A stretch of 64,000 bases of DNA, from positions 23,396,051-23,460,050 of the forward strand of contig OY759218.1 of the NCBI GenBank assembly GCA_963662175.1, written 5' to 3'. This DNA comes from Aradus depressus (Eukaryota; Arthropoda; Insecta; Hemiptera; Aradidae). Each line of letters opens with the position of its first letter. The first letter of the stretch is position 1. The notes beneath the pieces were generated by a model. That model did no database searches. It saw nothing but the letters and a program-made list of their open reading frames with translations, and was not told where the DNA came from. The translations under genes and the position numbers were made by a program. This document shows, one piece after another, positions 23,636 to 34,900 of this stretch.

Positions 23636-24820
23636 AGTATATTTTACCTTATAAGAAAATACATACATAAATAAACATATCTTATGTCTATATTTTCTTA
23701 TAGGATAAAGGCCAAAACTCAGTATATTCATTTTTATAGTTATGAAAATACCCGAATCAGTTATACGGCTTTCCAATAATTCCAAATTCAGTGGATAAGA
23801 TGATAAATAAGAGATAAAATAAACGACGATGTTATTGAATTTGTGGACAGTCCACTGACTTTGGTGGAAGGACAGGAATAATAATCCATTTCTTCATTTG
23901 TTTTAACGTGGTAAGGTAAATATGACGCCAGAATTCAGTAGATATGTCGATTTTTCATAATAAAGTCAGTAAATCTCCTGATAATTGAATAGAACTGACA
24001 ACACTGTCGGTGATTCACGGACGAACTATGTTTGGGGTGGTAAAGAGTGGTGGCGACACCGGTGATGTGGTCAACAGACGATCTTTGTGTCTGCTCTCTC
24101 CCAGCCGGGCCCCACACTTATTTCACTTAGAACCACTTAAAGGTTTTCTAGCCAACTGAGGATTGTTGGAGGATTAGCGAGGGCCGGAGGGCCTACGGAT
24201 AATAGGGGGCCCACCCCGGGGCACCTCGGGCCCGTAACATAACTGAGAGGCTTTTCTCGCCCACTTGTGCCTTCTTGGAAAACCTTACAACTCCATGGTG
24301 TAAGCTCTGTGACTAGTGGTTGGGTAAAATGGGATCGTTCTGTGTAATCCGGGGATGGGAGGGCACAACGGCACTTCAAACAGGGCCAACCCTCCAAAAA
24401 TGCAGAGTAGGTACACACAAGTGGAAGGCATGGACATTACTCGATACTTATTATAAACGTATCTTGTATTAATTTTTTTTATATACTCATATATTTTTAG
24501 GTATTTATTTGTTCAGTTTTTATTAATTTCATTTGACTTTTTTTTAATAGTTTTGTTATTACTACTAATAATACGTGTGTTAGACTCAAAGAGTTATTAA
24601 TCTAATTTATAAGCTATCTTAATGTATAAATTCTTTTGACGTAAACTATTACCATGTATTGGTTTAACAGAAATAAAAATTATTATTATTACGGCGGAGT
24701 GCAACAGTGGGCGAAAGTTGCCTTTTGTCATGTTTTTACACTGTCAAAATCTGAACTTGATCAAAACATTTATTATTTATCATCCAAAAATTATTATTTT
24801 TATTGATTTTTTGTGATTTT
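23636..24820. other. Noncoding; GC-rich block and ATT tail
   Basis: 24040-24420 is GC-rich compared with its surroundings. It is followed by AT-rich sequence ending AATTATTATTATTAC at about 24680-24692, like the simple-repeat tail of a non-LTR retroposon. No protein motif was found in the GC-rich block. Confidence 0.4.
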
Positions 24821-25436
24821 ACTTCCCCAGCTATACGAAGTTTATGGGAATTTCATGTTTTCCGACCTCTCGCATTCTAAATATTAAAAAAAAAAGTCTA
24901 TGTGTCTGTACGATAACTCCCGATAGGATGAATGTATCGATACGAAATTTTATATGTGAATCCAAAACTCTCTGACGACGACACCTATGGTTTTTCAGTC
25001 AAAGGGAAGGGGGGGGGGGGGGGGGGGGATTAGGGGCGAGGCCTAACTCAAAAACTCTAATAACTGCCGAATATATCGACACAAAATTTTATATGTGAAT
25101 TCAAAACCTTATAAGGACGACACTTTTCTAATTTTCAGCGGAATCGGCAAGAAGGAAGGGGGTCGGAGGGGGCTCAACTCAAAAACCCCAATAACTGCCG
25201 CTCTAATGAATCTTTCGACATGAAATTCTATATATTTAAAGTCAAAACCCAATGAGGACATAGCCTGTCAAATGAATTGATAGAAACAAAATTTAGTATT
25301 AGAATTTAGGAGCCTCTATGTAAGTCAACTGTTGAATATTAGCGCAAACGGTCGACTGGTTTTGGAGAGGGAGCGAAAAGTTAATTGATTATTTCGTTCT
25401 GGGGAAGTAGATTATTGGGGATTCACCGACGACTTT
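24821..25436 (-). repeat. Hairpin-family element, complete
   Basis: Tail hairpin ACTTCCCCAGCTATACGAAG at about 24822; head GGGGATTCACCGACGAC at about 25416-25432. Three degenerate units in between, the first with a 20-G run (25009-25028). Confidence 0.8.
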
Positions 25437-25524
25437 TTTTTCAGGGCTGTACTTTTCAGCATTTAAGTTTGTACTTTTCAGCAAATCGTAGAATTTATAT
25501 CTACAATAAAAAATAGGTCTTCCC
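25437..25524. other. Noncoding spacer
   Basis: Short AT-rich spacer before the next MITE. Confidence 0.5.
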
Positions 25525-25992
25525 CAGAGTCGGATTTAAATTAGATTGTGCCCTAGGCCTCAACTCATTTTTTATTTAAATAAATTAGAAATATTGTCGA
25601 TTACATATATAAAAAAAAAAACAGTTTAAAACATTTAATATATCGTTTCAATTATAAAAAAACAAATTATCTGAAATAATATTAACACTTTCACACACCT
25701 AGAATGTTGAAAAAACTGAATAGAACACTCGACTAAAAGTATCGCAGATTAAATACAAAACAAAGTTACACTAAAACATCACGATAGAACGTAACACTTG
25801 AACACGACGATGCCTGTCAACACGGGCGGCCTTGAGTTTCGGTGTTCGGATGACTTACAACAGTCAACATATAAACAACGAATGCACTAAAAGTTTGAGA
25901 TGATACATGATGCTCGTAACTCATTCAAGCTATCGAGATTTTGATTTTTATTCGTCTAGGCCCGGGCCTAACTAAGCCTAAATCCGTCGCTG
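25525..25992. mobile_element. hAT-type MITE, diverged
   Basis: Left end CAGAGTCGGATTTAAATTAG, right end inverted CAGCGACGGATTTAGGCTTA. The CAGNGNCGGATTTA consensus is the common hAT terminus. The 8-bp flanks (GGTCTTCC, GTGTTACC) match only partly. Confidence 0.65.
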
Positions 25993-26249
25993 GTGTTACC
26001 ATTAGAAAAAAACAAAGTTAGCATAAACGCAGGCGCAGAAAAACATTTTGAACAGTTTTTTTGGATTTTCCATAAAAAATGAAGGGGTCACCGTTCAATT
26101 TTTTTTTTTTCATAACCTAAACCTTCTTAGGCAATATTCTAACATGTTTCGGATTGCCCCGTATGATCTAATGTAAACAGCCAAATATTCCAAGTTGGGC
26201 TTTAACTGAAATGTCATGTCCATGGAACCTATAATCTTTACCAAAAAAG

Positions 26250-26530
26250 TAATTGTTTGAGTGTGAATGAATTTATCGACACAAAATTTTATATGGATTG
26301 AAAAGCCTATAGGAATGACACCTATTGGTTTTCAGTCAAATCGGTCAAAGGTGAGAAGGACATTACAGTAAGGCTTAACTTCAAAATAATAATATGTTAT
26401 GTAATGAACGTATCGACATGAAATTATGCATGTGGATTTGAAAAATAAAGAAGACCTAACCAAAGAAGATGATTTAGAGGGAGAGCAAAAAAGGCGAAAT
26501 AATTTGAAATGGGGAAGTACATTGTTTATG
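26250..26530 (-). repeat. Hairpin-family remnant
   Basis: Units with GAATGAATTTATCGACACAA and TTTTCAGTCAAATCGGTC end at GGGGAAGTACATTG; the tail is missing. Confidence 0.6.
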
Positions 26531-26782
26531 AATGACGCCCACAGTGGGACCTGTGATTGACGCCTAGAGTAGGACCCCTCCATTACTGACATTTGATTGT
26601 GAATAACTTGCTTTGTCCACTTCAACAGAACACACTTCATAACCACTTCAGAAAATCTTCAATTTGAATTTTAATAACCCTGCAAGCTGAAAATCGATCA
26701 GATTCACAAAAAGACCAAAAGTGAAAGGCCAGGCGCGGACCCATGGGGAGGGTAATAGTGTTAATAATAATATTTATTTCCA

Positions 26783-27065
26783 GGATAAAGGAATATACAC
26801 ACTAAAGGAAATATAAACTCCAAACATTACTAGTCAATATTTTCACTATATTGGTCAAAATTACACTACTATAGTTTCGCCTCTTACGGCATTATCAAGT
26901 GAACTAAACAGAGAGTACTGTTGAACTAACAACTCTGTTGAGTTCACTTCATAATGCCGTAAGAGGCGAAAATATAGTCGTGTAATTTTGACCAATATAG
27001 TGAAAATATTGACAAGTAGTGTTTGGAGTTTATATTTCCTTTAGTGTGTGTATATTCCTCTATCC
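26783..27065. repeat. 283-bp foldback, ~125-bp arms
   Basis: The left arm from GGATAAAGGAATATACACAC is mirrored at the right end (GTGTGTATATTCCTCTATCC) with few mismatches. The inner end keeps pairing as AACAGAG/CTCTGTT, leaving a loop of about 20 bases. Both arms hold a GCCGTAAGAGGCGAAA-type motif pointing outward. Confidence 0.88.
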
Positions 27066-27225
27066 TGTTCATTATGAATTTTCACAAAGTAGACCTGGAA
27101 TCACTTCAATATTTATTTCCGTTAAACCATAACATGGTAATATGATACGTCATAAGAATGTATACAATAAGATAGCTTATTAATTAGATACATAAACAGA
27201 TAATACATAAAAAGAACACCCTGTA

Positions 27226-27550
27226 TAAGGCGTCGGCGAATCACCGGCATTGTGAATTCCCCAGCACGAATCAATCAAGTTTTCGCTCTCTGACTAAAAA
27301 TCAATAGTGACATACATAAGGACTTCTGAATTTTTATATTCAATTTTTTGTCGATATATTCATTTTTGGAGGATTTTTGAGTTGAGCCTCCCTTCTGCCG
27401 ATTTCGATGAAAGTTGACAGGTTTGAATTTAAATATAAAATTTCATGTTGATACATTCATTACATCAATAGTTATTAGGGGTTTTCAAATTAGTATATAT
27501 AGTATTATTTACTTTCCCAGCTATGCGAAGTATAGGGGAAGTTATGTAAT
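27226..27550 (+). repeat. Hairpin-family, head part plus a reversed tail
   Basis: Head GTCGGCGAATCACCGGCATT, two units, then at 27510 an inverted tail (ACTTTCCCAGCTATGCGAAG) belonging to the next copy. Confidence 0.6.
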
Positions 27551-28013
27551 TGTGTTACTTAAACCTCTGGTTCATAGTGACCAGAAGAAGAGACTTGGAA
27601 ATGTCCCGAAATATTGTCAAAAAAAGAAAAAAGAAGACACTTCTACAAAAAATTCCGGAAAAATCAACACGCTATATAAACGGTCAGAAATAGGAGTTTT
27701 CAACGAAATTTTATATATATGACACAAAAGTTTATATGTGTATCTAGAAGGACGGCACCTATTGATTTTCAACCAAATCAGCCCAAGGGAAGGGGGGGGG
27801 ATTTGCGGTGAGGCTTAACATAAAAACTCCAACAACTGCCACTACGGCCAACCTTACATTAGGCAATTCTGAAGCGACGCGACTGATACTCAAGTATCAG
27901 CCATTTGAGTTGCCTGTGGGTATGATACCCGTAGGCAACTTTTCTCTTCACACTGAGGATACTGTGAAGCGACTAGGATCTCTTCAGTCTCCATCTAGCG
28001 GCAAGAAGCTGAG

Positions 28014-28331
28014 TTGTTCACCATGTCAAGTGAAGATTCTTCAAGTGATGAAGATGTCGTTGTGTCTTATTATTATTATTATTATTATAGAAAAAGGAAA
28101 ATCCGAAGATTATGGCGCCATCCTGACATCGAAAGGAATGTTAACTGCAGATTATTTGTTGGTGCTAAAGAGCTGGAAAAGTCAGAATGCAAGTTCGTAG
28201 CATTCTACCGAATGACGAAAGAATCATTCCTACATTTGATTGGCATTGTTTCTCCATTCATAAGACAGAGGAACACACAAATGCGGAAATGTGTGAGTGC
28301 AGAAGAAAGAATCTTGATCACGTTGAGGTAA
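28014..28331 (+). pseudogene. Harbinger nuclease N-terminal exon
   Basis: After a start near MSSEDSSSDED, the frame reads RKRKIRRLWRHPD, KSECKFVAFYRMTKESFLHL and RQRNTQMRKCVSAEERILIT, matching the conserved region before the DDE domain in HARBI1-like nucleases. It ends at a GTAAGT donor (28329), so the rest would be in a later exon that is not present. A (TAT)n tract encodes a run of tyrosines. Confidence 0.75.
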
Positions 28332-28449
28332 GTAATTTATTAAATTTTTAGCAATTTATGGAATAAATAAGTAATTTATGAAATAAATAAGTAATTTATT
28401 AAATTTTTATTTAAGATTAATTACATTAGTGGCATTTCATCACGCTCAT

Positions 28450-28701
28450 CTAAAATAGTTTCTGAAAGCAATGTGGAAAAGACATTGGCCCACGACTTTT
28501 GGGATCAATTCCATCTTCACTGTGCTCTGCGGAAGTAGATGGCTCCATTTGATGAGGTGTGGCGATATGGGGTTCACTAGCCATGGCGAGGCGACGCAGG
28601 AGACTCAAGGGACGGGCGACCTTCCTAGCAGATCGCCTGAGTTTGGTAGGATACGCGTCTCCTGGGAGGGGCGTCGTTTGTGTCTCCCCACCACTCAACA
28701 T
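28450..28701 (-). pseudogene. Possible Harbinger accessory-ORF fragment
   Basis: Minus frame with TKLRRSARKVARPLSLLRRL and a Ser/Pro-rich tail. It lies between the Harbinger TIRs, opposite to the nuclease, where Harbinger elements keep their Myb/MADF accessory gene. The domain itself is not recognisable, so the call rests on position. Confidence 0.35.
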
Positions 28702-29125
28702 AGGAAGTGACGTCTAAGATACCCTCAAGATACTTGAGTATCGGTCGCGTCGCTTCGCAATTGCCTAATGTGAGGTTGGCCGTAGGCAATACCACGAACG
28801 TATTGACACGACATTTCATATGTAAATGTAAAACCCTATAAGGACGATAACTATTAATTTTCAGCGGAATCACTCGAAGAAGAGGGGACTCGACTGAAAA
28901 ATCCCAATAACTGCCGGTGTAATGTATCGACATGAAATTTTATATTTAAATTCAATACCCCATAAGCATGGCATTTGTCAATTTATGTATGAGGATTTAG
29001 AAGCCACTATGTGAGTCAAATATTGAGTCTTAGTCCATAGGGTCGATTAGCTTTGGAAGGAGAGCAAAAAAGTAATTATTAATTCATACTGGGGAGGTAC
29101 ATAGCCGGTGATTCACAGACGACCT

Positions 29126-29575
29126 TTTTAATTACCTATCTAATTGATTTTTCATATATATTTTTATTTATTTTCATAGGGTAGTTTTAACTTTGTTCCA
29201 TATTGTCATTTGTAAATGGTTCGAAATATTAAACTTTCTTCTTCTTCTACCTCACTCCACCCGTAGGGCGCCAGTAGCTAAGAGGTAGTGTGATTGCCTC
29301 CTAAGCTCAAGTTTTGGGTGTCTTATCTAAGTTGTAAGTGAAAATTAGTCGATAAAGGTCTTGTATTATTTTCAGCCAATAAATCTACACACAAGTGCTG
29401 CCAATGGAAGCAAACATGTTTCTCATTTGGGACACCCAGTTTAAATTGTTGTTTCAATTCGGAAACGGTATGAGATGTAAGAGAATCGGACTTCAGGATC
29501 AGATTCTGCATTTGAGCCGATTCAAAAAAATATAGGACATAAGGAAATCGCAACTATAAAAATTGCTGCTATGGC
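29126..29575 (+). other. Noncoding with a SINE A head
   Basis: 29268-29345 (GGGCGCCAGTAGCTAAGAGG .. AGCTCAAGTTTTGGGTG) is the tRNA-like head of SINE A with mutated box B. The remainder is not recognised. Confidence 0.5.
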
Positions 29576-29979
29576 CAGGGCCGGCGGAACATGAAAATGG
29601 CGCCCGGGCAATACTGAAATTGGCGCCCTCAGTTACTTTTTTTAGAGTAACATTTTTTCAAGTATTAAATTTACATATAATGTAATTTTATTGTATTTTT
29701 AATTTACATACAATGTAATTTTATTTGATTTTAATTTTAATCTTTAAATATTTTATTATTAATTTTAATATAAATTTTATAACTTTTTTGAACAATTATT
29801 TAATTCTTTTAAACAAGAGGAGAGTAAAATAAAAAATTTTAGTAGCACGATATGAATGCAAAAATCCACTATTTTATGAAATAATTTTATGCCAATACTA
29901 CTTCTCACTTTTACAAATTATCTATTTTTTTTAATACATAATCGGCGCCCCGGCAATTTGCCCGCTTCGCCCGGCCCTG
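29576..29979. mobile_element. hAT MITE with perfect 8-bp target duplication
   Basis: Ends CAGGGCCGGCGG..GGCGCCCGGGCAA and the inverted GGCGCCCCGGCAA..CGCCCGGCCCTG. The 8-bp GCTATGGC is repeated exactly at 29568-29575 and 29980-29987. The interior is AT-rich and noncoding. Confidence 0.93.
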
Positions 29980-30282
29980 GCTATGGCTTAGGACTAAGAA
30001 AAAAAGCAAAATGAAAGTTTTTAAGTAGTTCAATTAAAAAACCAAATGGCGTAATTGAAATTGTGGCCATTTGAAATGGGGCACAATTAATATATACATA
30101 CACATATATATATTTACATTTTTTAGTTTATTAAGATATATTCACAAATGTATAAAGAACAAATACAACATTCAAATGTGAATATAACCCAATGGTGACG
30201 CTCCCTAGGCACTGAATTGCACTCATTTATGACATATAATAATTAAGATGAGTTTTACGTTAATATTCCAAGGCATTTTTAC

Positions 30283-30345
30283 TTTCTTATACCCATTGTA
30301 TAAGGAAGTATTGTAATCGTGCGAAAATCCGAAATCGAGTTTTCA
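30283..30345 (-). repeat. Second hairpin repeat, end only
   Basis: TTGTATAAGGAAGTATTGTA then ATCGTGCGAAAATCCGAAATC, as at 48584 and (inverted) 9480. Confidence 0.55.
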
Positions 30346-30535
30346 ACAAATAGATATTAGATCTGATTAGATTTTAGTCTTATTGATCTACAAGTACTAT
30401 TGTACTAGGGCCTCTTAACAAATACGATAAATTATTGTAATGTAATACTACGTTCACATTGTTACAATTAGGCAACTCTTGTTGTCAACGAGTGTGACCA
30501 AACAAATAAAAATGTTATTATTATTTTTTTTTTAA

Positions 30536-31202
30536 TCATATATATAAAGCTGAAAATGTCTGTGCGTTGTACCGCTATAACTCACGAACGGCTTGATTTT
30601 TTTTTTTTTTTTTTTTAATTATTGTAAACTTTATTATTCTATACATGAATATTATAGTTGGGCTGTCTATAACAATAATACCTAGGCCAATGGCCTAATT
30701 AACATGAGATATGAACTCAGGTACAATTCAATAATTGCCCTAAACAAACGGCTTGATGGATTTGATTTTTTTTTTTTAGTTTGTTCGTCATCGTCTGTGG
30801 AAGGTTATAGGCGTATTAGTACCTCAATATCTGGTCCATCCCAGCATCCACCCACGCAATCTTTGTAACTCAAAAACCACTGCAATGATTAATGAGGAAT
30901 CTTTTTGAATAGATAAGTTTTATCTACCGGAAGGTTAAGGTCTATTTTTTAATCAACCCCTGTTCCATCCCAGCATCTACTCACGCAATCTTTGTAACTC
31001 GAAAACCATTGCAACGATTAATGAGAAATCTTTTTGAATAAATTAGTTTTAGCTCCAAAGCTAGCGTTACTACAGCATTATTCCGTATGAATAATTGAAA
31101 ATTATAACATCATGAATGTACTGTCGAGGAACTGAATAGCCTTATAGGAGATATTGGGAGAAAGGTCAAAGTTCCCCGGGCAACGCCGGGTATTACTGCT
31201 AG
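30536..31202 (+). mobile_element. Non-autonomous Helitron
   Basis: Starts TCATATATATAAAGCTGAAA after an A and ends with the hairpin CCCGGGCAACGCCGGG, nine bases, then CTAG before a T. TC at the 5' end, a GC-rich hairpin near CTAG and insertion between A and T are the Helitron hallmarks. The interior repeats a block twice (CCATCCCAGCATC..CACGCAATCTTTGTAACTC). No Rep/helicase gene. Confidence 0.88.
30598..30746 (-). mobile_element. Short retroposon nested in the Helitron
   Basis: Begins with a T run (poly-A on the minus strand) and is flanked by exact 11-bp copies of AACGGCTTGAT (30587-30597 and 30747-30757). About 149 bp; no clear box A/B seen. Confidence 0.78.
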
Positions 31203-31909
31203 TTTTATGTGAAATACGATTTTTCGTAGGTCGTCCGGTTTTTGAGATACATGATGAAAACCGATCTGAAATGTAGTTTTGAAACATATTTTTAAAGTTT
31301 CCTTGATTTACCCGTGAACGGTTGGTCCAATCGAAAAACAGTACCTTACCAAAAATGTTCCTTATTAAATTTCCAATCGCTAATAAGTCTTCAGATTTGA
31401 GATAGGATCAATACGACCAAAGTTATACGATCAAAGAATGAAAAATAAATGATAAATAAATATATTTACTGCGTAGCAACGAATTATAAAATATTTTTTT
31501 ATGACAGGACGTTCTTATACTAACCCTCTCATATTTTGAGTGATTTGGCTGAGGACCAATGAACTTCTGAATCCACTTATAAAATGTCAAGAACACATAT
31601 CCACTAACAAGTTACTGTATCCATCACCCTCATCGATTTTTTTTCTCATTTGGTTCGAGGGAATCGAAAAACACAAAATACAAATAAATAATATATTGTA
31701 CTACGTATTGCTAAATATATTTATTATTGCTATTTTTTAAATCTGTAGTTTGTTTAAAATGTTTACATTTTACTATTTACAAGCTTGAATTTACAATATA
31801 ATAATTATTCTTATAGAAAAAATAAATAAAAATATCACTTGAAAAATATATAAATTTTAATGTGTACTATGTAAAACAAAAAATTTGAAAATTATCTTGA
31901 AGAAGTTTA
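31203..31909. other. Noncoding, 3' flank of FAM21
   Basis: Lies just 3' of the minus-strand FAM21 stop. TTTATT at about 31720-31725 gives AATAAA on the minus strand, about 190 bases past the stop, a plausible polyadenylation signal. No other gene seen. Confidence 0.5.
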
Positions 31910-31998
31910 TCATGAGAATAAGTTGTCATCTGACATCAAAGGATCTGTAAAAACATTTTTCTTAGGGTTCGATTGCCCAACATTTCCTTCCTCAGCTC
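31910..31998 (-). CDS. WASHC2: FAM21 terminal exon
   Basis: Acceptor TTTCAG; 89 nt complete the split codon and end in TGA after NVFTDPLMSDDNLFS. An acidic LF end is typical of the protein. It fits in phase with exon i across a 2-kb intron holding a Harbinger element. Confidence 0.75.
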
Positions 31999-34900
31999 CT
32001 GAAATTAAACAACATTTGCCAGTTAGGAAAAATATCTATATAAAAGTTTATCTGAAATAAAACTTATGCCGAAATCTCTTAAGTAAATATGTTTCTTAGA
32101 GTAGAAGATTAGATCATTCTATCGAGAGTTATCTTGCTCGTAGACACACACACACACACACACACACAGATAGACAGTCACTTCTTTTTCAGTTTTGGAA
32201 TCAGGAGGTCGCATAACATAAAATTCCGTTGAAAATACCGCAGCGAATTCCTGGCAGATTAAACTTAATCTGTACCCGTATAGCTGGGGAAGTGAACCCT
32301 CCCTTTTGTCCGATTTGGCTGAAAATCAATAGGTTTCGACCTTATTGAGTTCTGGATTCACAAATAAAATTTCGTCTCATTACATTAATTCTATTGGGAG
32401 TTAAGGTACGTCCACACTATGCCGAATGGTGCCGATCGACATTGTCGATCGGCAATGCCGAACAAGTATGGACGTGCCGCCCGGCCTTGTCGAATGATGC
32501 CGGGCCGAACCGAACGCAACCCGAATCAAGTCGGTACGGATCAAAGGAAACCGAACCGATCAACACTATCAACAGCAGTGTGGACGTGTTGATCGACTGT
32601 TCAGTTATTCCGTGTTTGTTTTGATATTGGTTTGGTTATTTTTTATTTAGTTTATTAATTAATCAGTTATTTATACGCCATGAGTTGGAGTGACGAACAA
32701 AAATTACATTCATTGAAATGTACCGCGAGCGTAATTTACTGTGGGATACTACAAATCCCGAGTATAAAAATCGAAATAAACGACACGATGGCCTAATGGA
32801 AATCGCAGTTTCGTTTGGTATTGACAAACCAGAAGTTGAAAAAAAAATAAAAAATTTGCAAAGCCATTTTAGCAGGGAGCGCAAGGAGAAAGATTCCAAG
32901 ACAACAGGCACTGGTACATATGAAGCTTATATAAGCAAGTGGTTTGCGTATAAATCTTTGCTATTTTTGGCCGATAAAAATAAACCAAAAAATACTCTGG
33001 ATACAGAGGTAATTTGAATTTTTAAAATATAATAACATAGCACTAAATCCTTCAAAAATTCCTCCATACTATACTTTTTTCTGCCTCGGACAAGACTGGA
33101 CCTAACCAAAACCTTCTTGGGCGGCGACGACAACGATGTTGCTGACTTCCAGCAACTGCGATGATAATTGCCGCAGCCGCCGCTGCAGCATCATCCGACT
33201 CACTCATAAAATTAAATTTTAAATTAAAAATTAATATGAATATGAAACAAGTAACATTTATTTAAACACTATAGATTTATTTAAACACTTTTAAACTACT
33301 ATTTAAACTACGCATTTAAATTCATTTGTGCCGGTCGACACGTCCACACATACTGAGTTAATGTGGACAGGGCAAAAGCCGACCATGTCGTTCAACATTG
33401 CCGATCGGCACAGTGTGGACACAGCTTTATTAGATTTTCAAAGAAACGCATGCATAGAAATTAGTTTTTCATTTTTTAAACCAGGGAGCGGAAAACATGA
33501 AATTCCATGAAAATTCAACATCGAATTTCTGACCGATTACATAACTGCCCCCTAAACTTCTCTGGGGAAGTAAACATATACGGAAACAATGGCAATGGTA
33601 TAGTGGTGCATTCTTTTTTATTTTGACCTATATAATTAAATCAGTGGCAAATTGCAATAACCAGTTAACTGACACGAACCTGATTTCGAGATATTCATGT
33701 TTAAAGTATATGACATATAATTTATTGTAATATTTGATATATAAATGTTCAAGTTGATGTACAGAAATTCGTTTATAATATAAATGTTCGTTTATAATAT
33801 AATATATGACAGTTAACTGGTTATTACAAAATAATTCCAGTTAACTGATTCGGTTTTCCTGAAATCACAGTCATAAATATCAATTTAAACAATGGACTCA
33901 TGTGGGAAATGAAAATTTAGATCAAAATACACATTTTTTTCAGAAAATCTCATTTTTTTAAAAAAATGTCACTTAACTGGTTATTGCAATTTGCCACAGA
34001 AATATCTACGTAAGATGTAACATAACTGAAATAACTTACTCTGTTTTGAAGATGACGCTACATTATCTTTTAAACTGGAACTAGCTTTTCGACTGAACAT
34101 ATTATCATCATCAAAATCAAGCAATGTACTACTAACATTGTTCTTTTGACTTTTTTCCTTAAAGGAAACTGTAACAGGATTTTCCACAAATGATTCCTTG
34201 AACAAAGAAGACTTGATAGTGTTGGATGTTTTTCTTGGGATTGGAGAAAATAAATCATCTTCCTCATTATCAAATTTGTCTTCAAAAAGTTTTACACTCG
34301 TCTTTTCTTTTCTTGAGATGTTCCCCTTACTAAAAAGGGTATCTGTAACTTTAAAAGGATCCCATTCTTGAAATAAATCAATTTTTTTCTTGAGATCCGA
34401 TTCAAAAATATCTTTTTTCTTACTATCCGGCGTACCATCAGTATTTTTTTCAGCTTCCTCTTTATCTTCAGAAAAGCTAGGAAATTCTTTTTCTAAAGAT
34501 GAACCCGGAGAAAATAAACTATGTTTGTCAAAAAGAGACTTGGTTAAGGATTCCTGGGGTGACTGGGGCCCAGGCAATACAAACAGGTCCTCTTCATCCG
34601 TAGAAGGAGATAAAATTACACTTTTTTTTTTCTCGATGCGTTTTTCTTCCTGTCCGCGTTTTTCTTCCTGGCCACGTTCTTTCACTAGTAAAACATTTGA
34701 TGGCTCTTCCTTCTTCCTTCTGGTGGGCAGGCGGCGTTTTTGAACGATCCTAGGCCTCGTCTGAAAAAAATACAAAAAAATTATAAAATAATATTTATAT
34801 TATTTTATAATTTATGACATATCATATCTTATTGAGATCTCTTATAAGAGATCTCAATAAGATATGATATGTCATAAATTTAGAAAAGCTTTTCATCGAT

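Larger units (their letters stand above)
27842..28785. mobile_element. PIF/Harbinger element, internally deleted
   Basis: TIRs: CTACGGCCAACC..ACATTAGGCAATT..GAAGCGACGCGAC..GATACTCAAG at the left, inverted at 28730-28785 with a few changes. It carries the start of a Harbinger nuclease on the plus strand (28014-28331) and a short piece of what may be the second ORF on the minus strand (28450-28701), with the remainder deleted. Confidence 0.85.
27690..29125 (-). repeat. Hairpin-family element split by a Harbinger element
   Basis: Units at 27690-27841 and 28786-29080, head GGTGATTCACAGACGAC at about 29105-29122. The Harbinger element at 27842-28785 interrupts one unit just after AACAACTGCC. Confidence 0.7.
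32404..33426. mobile_element. PIF/Harbinger element with TTA target duplication
   Basis: Ends AGGTACGTCCACACTATGCC and inverted AGCTGTGTCCACACTGTGCC, flanked by TTA at 32401-32403 and 33427-33429, the Harbinger target. Between them lie a MADF-domain ORF on plus and the start of a nuclease ORF on minus; the nuclease body is deleted. The subterminal GCCGATCGGCA-type palindromes repeat several times. Confidence 0.92.
32110..33570 (+). repeat. Hairpin-family copies split by a Harbinger element
   Basis: A (CA)n run at 32142-32168, then a tail hairpin (CCCGTATAGCTGGGGAAGTG, 32275-32294), another unit to 32403, and after the Harbinger insertion the continuation from 33427 to a tail at about 33545-33570 (CTTCTCTGGGGAAGTAAAC). 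Confidence 0.7.
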
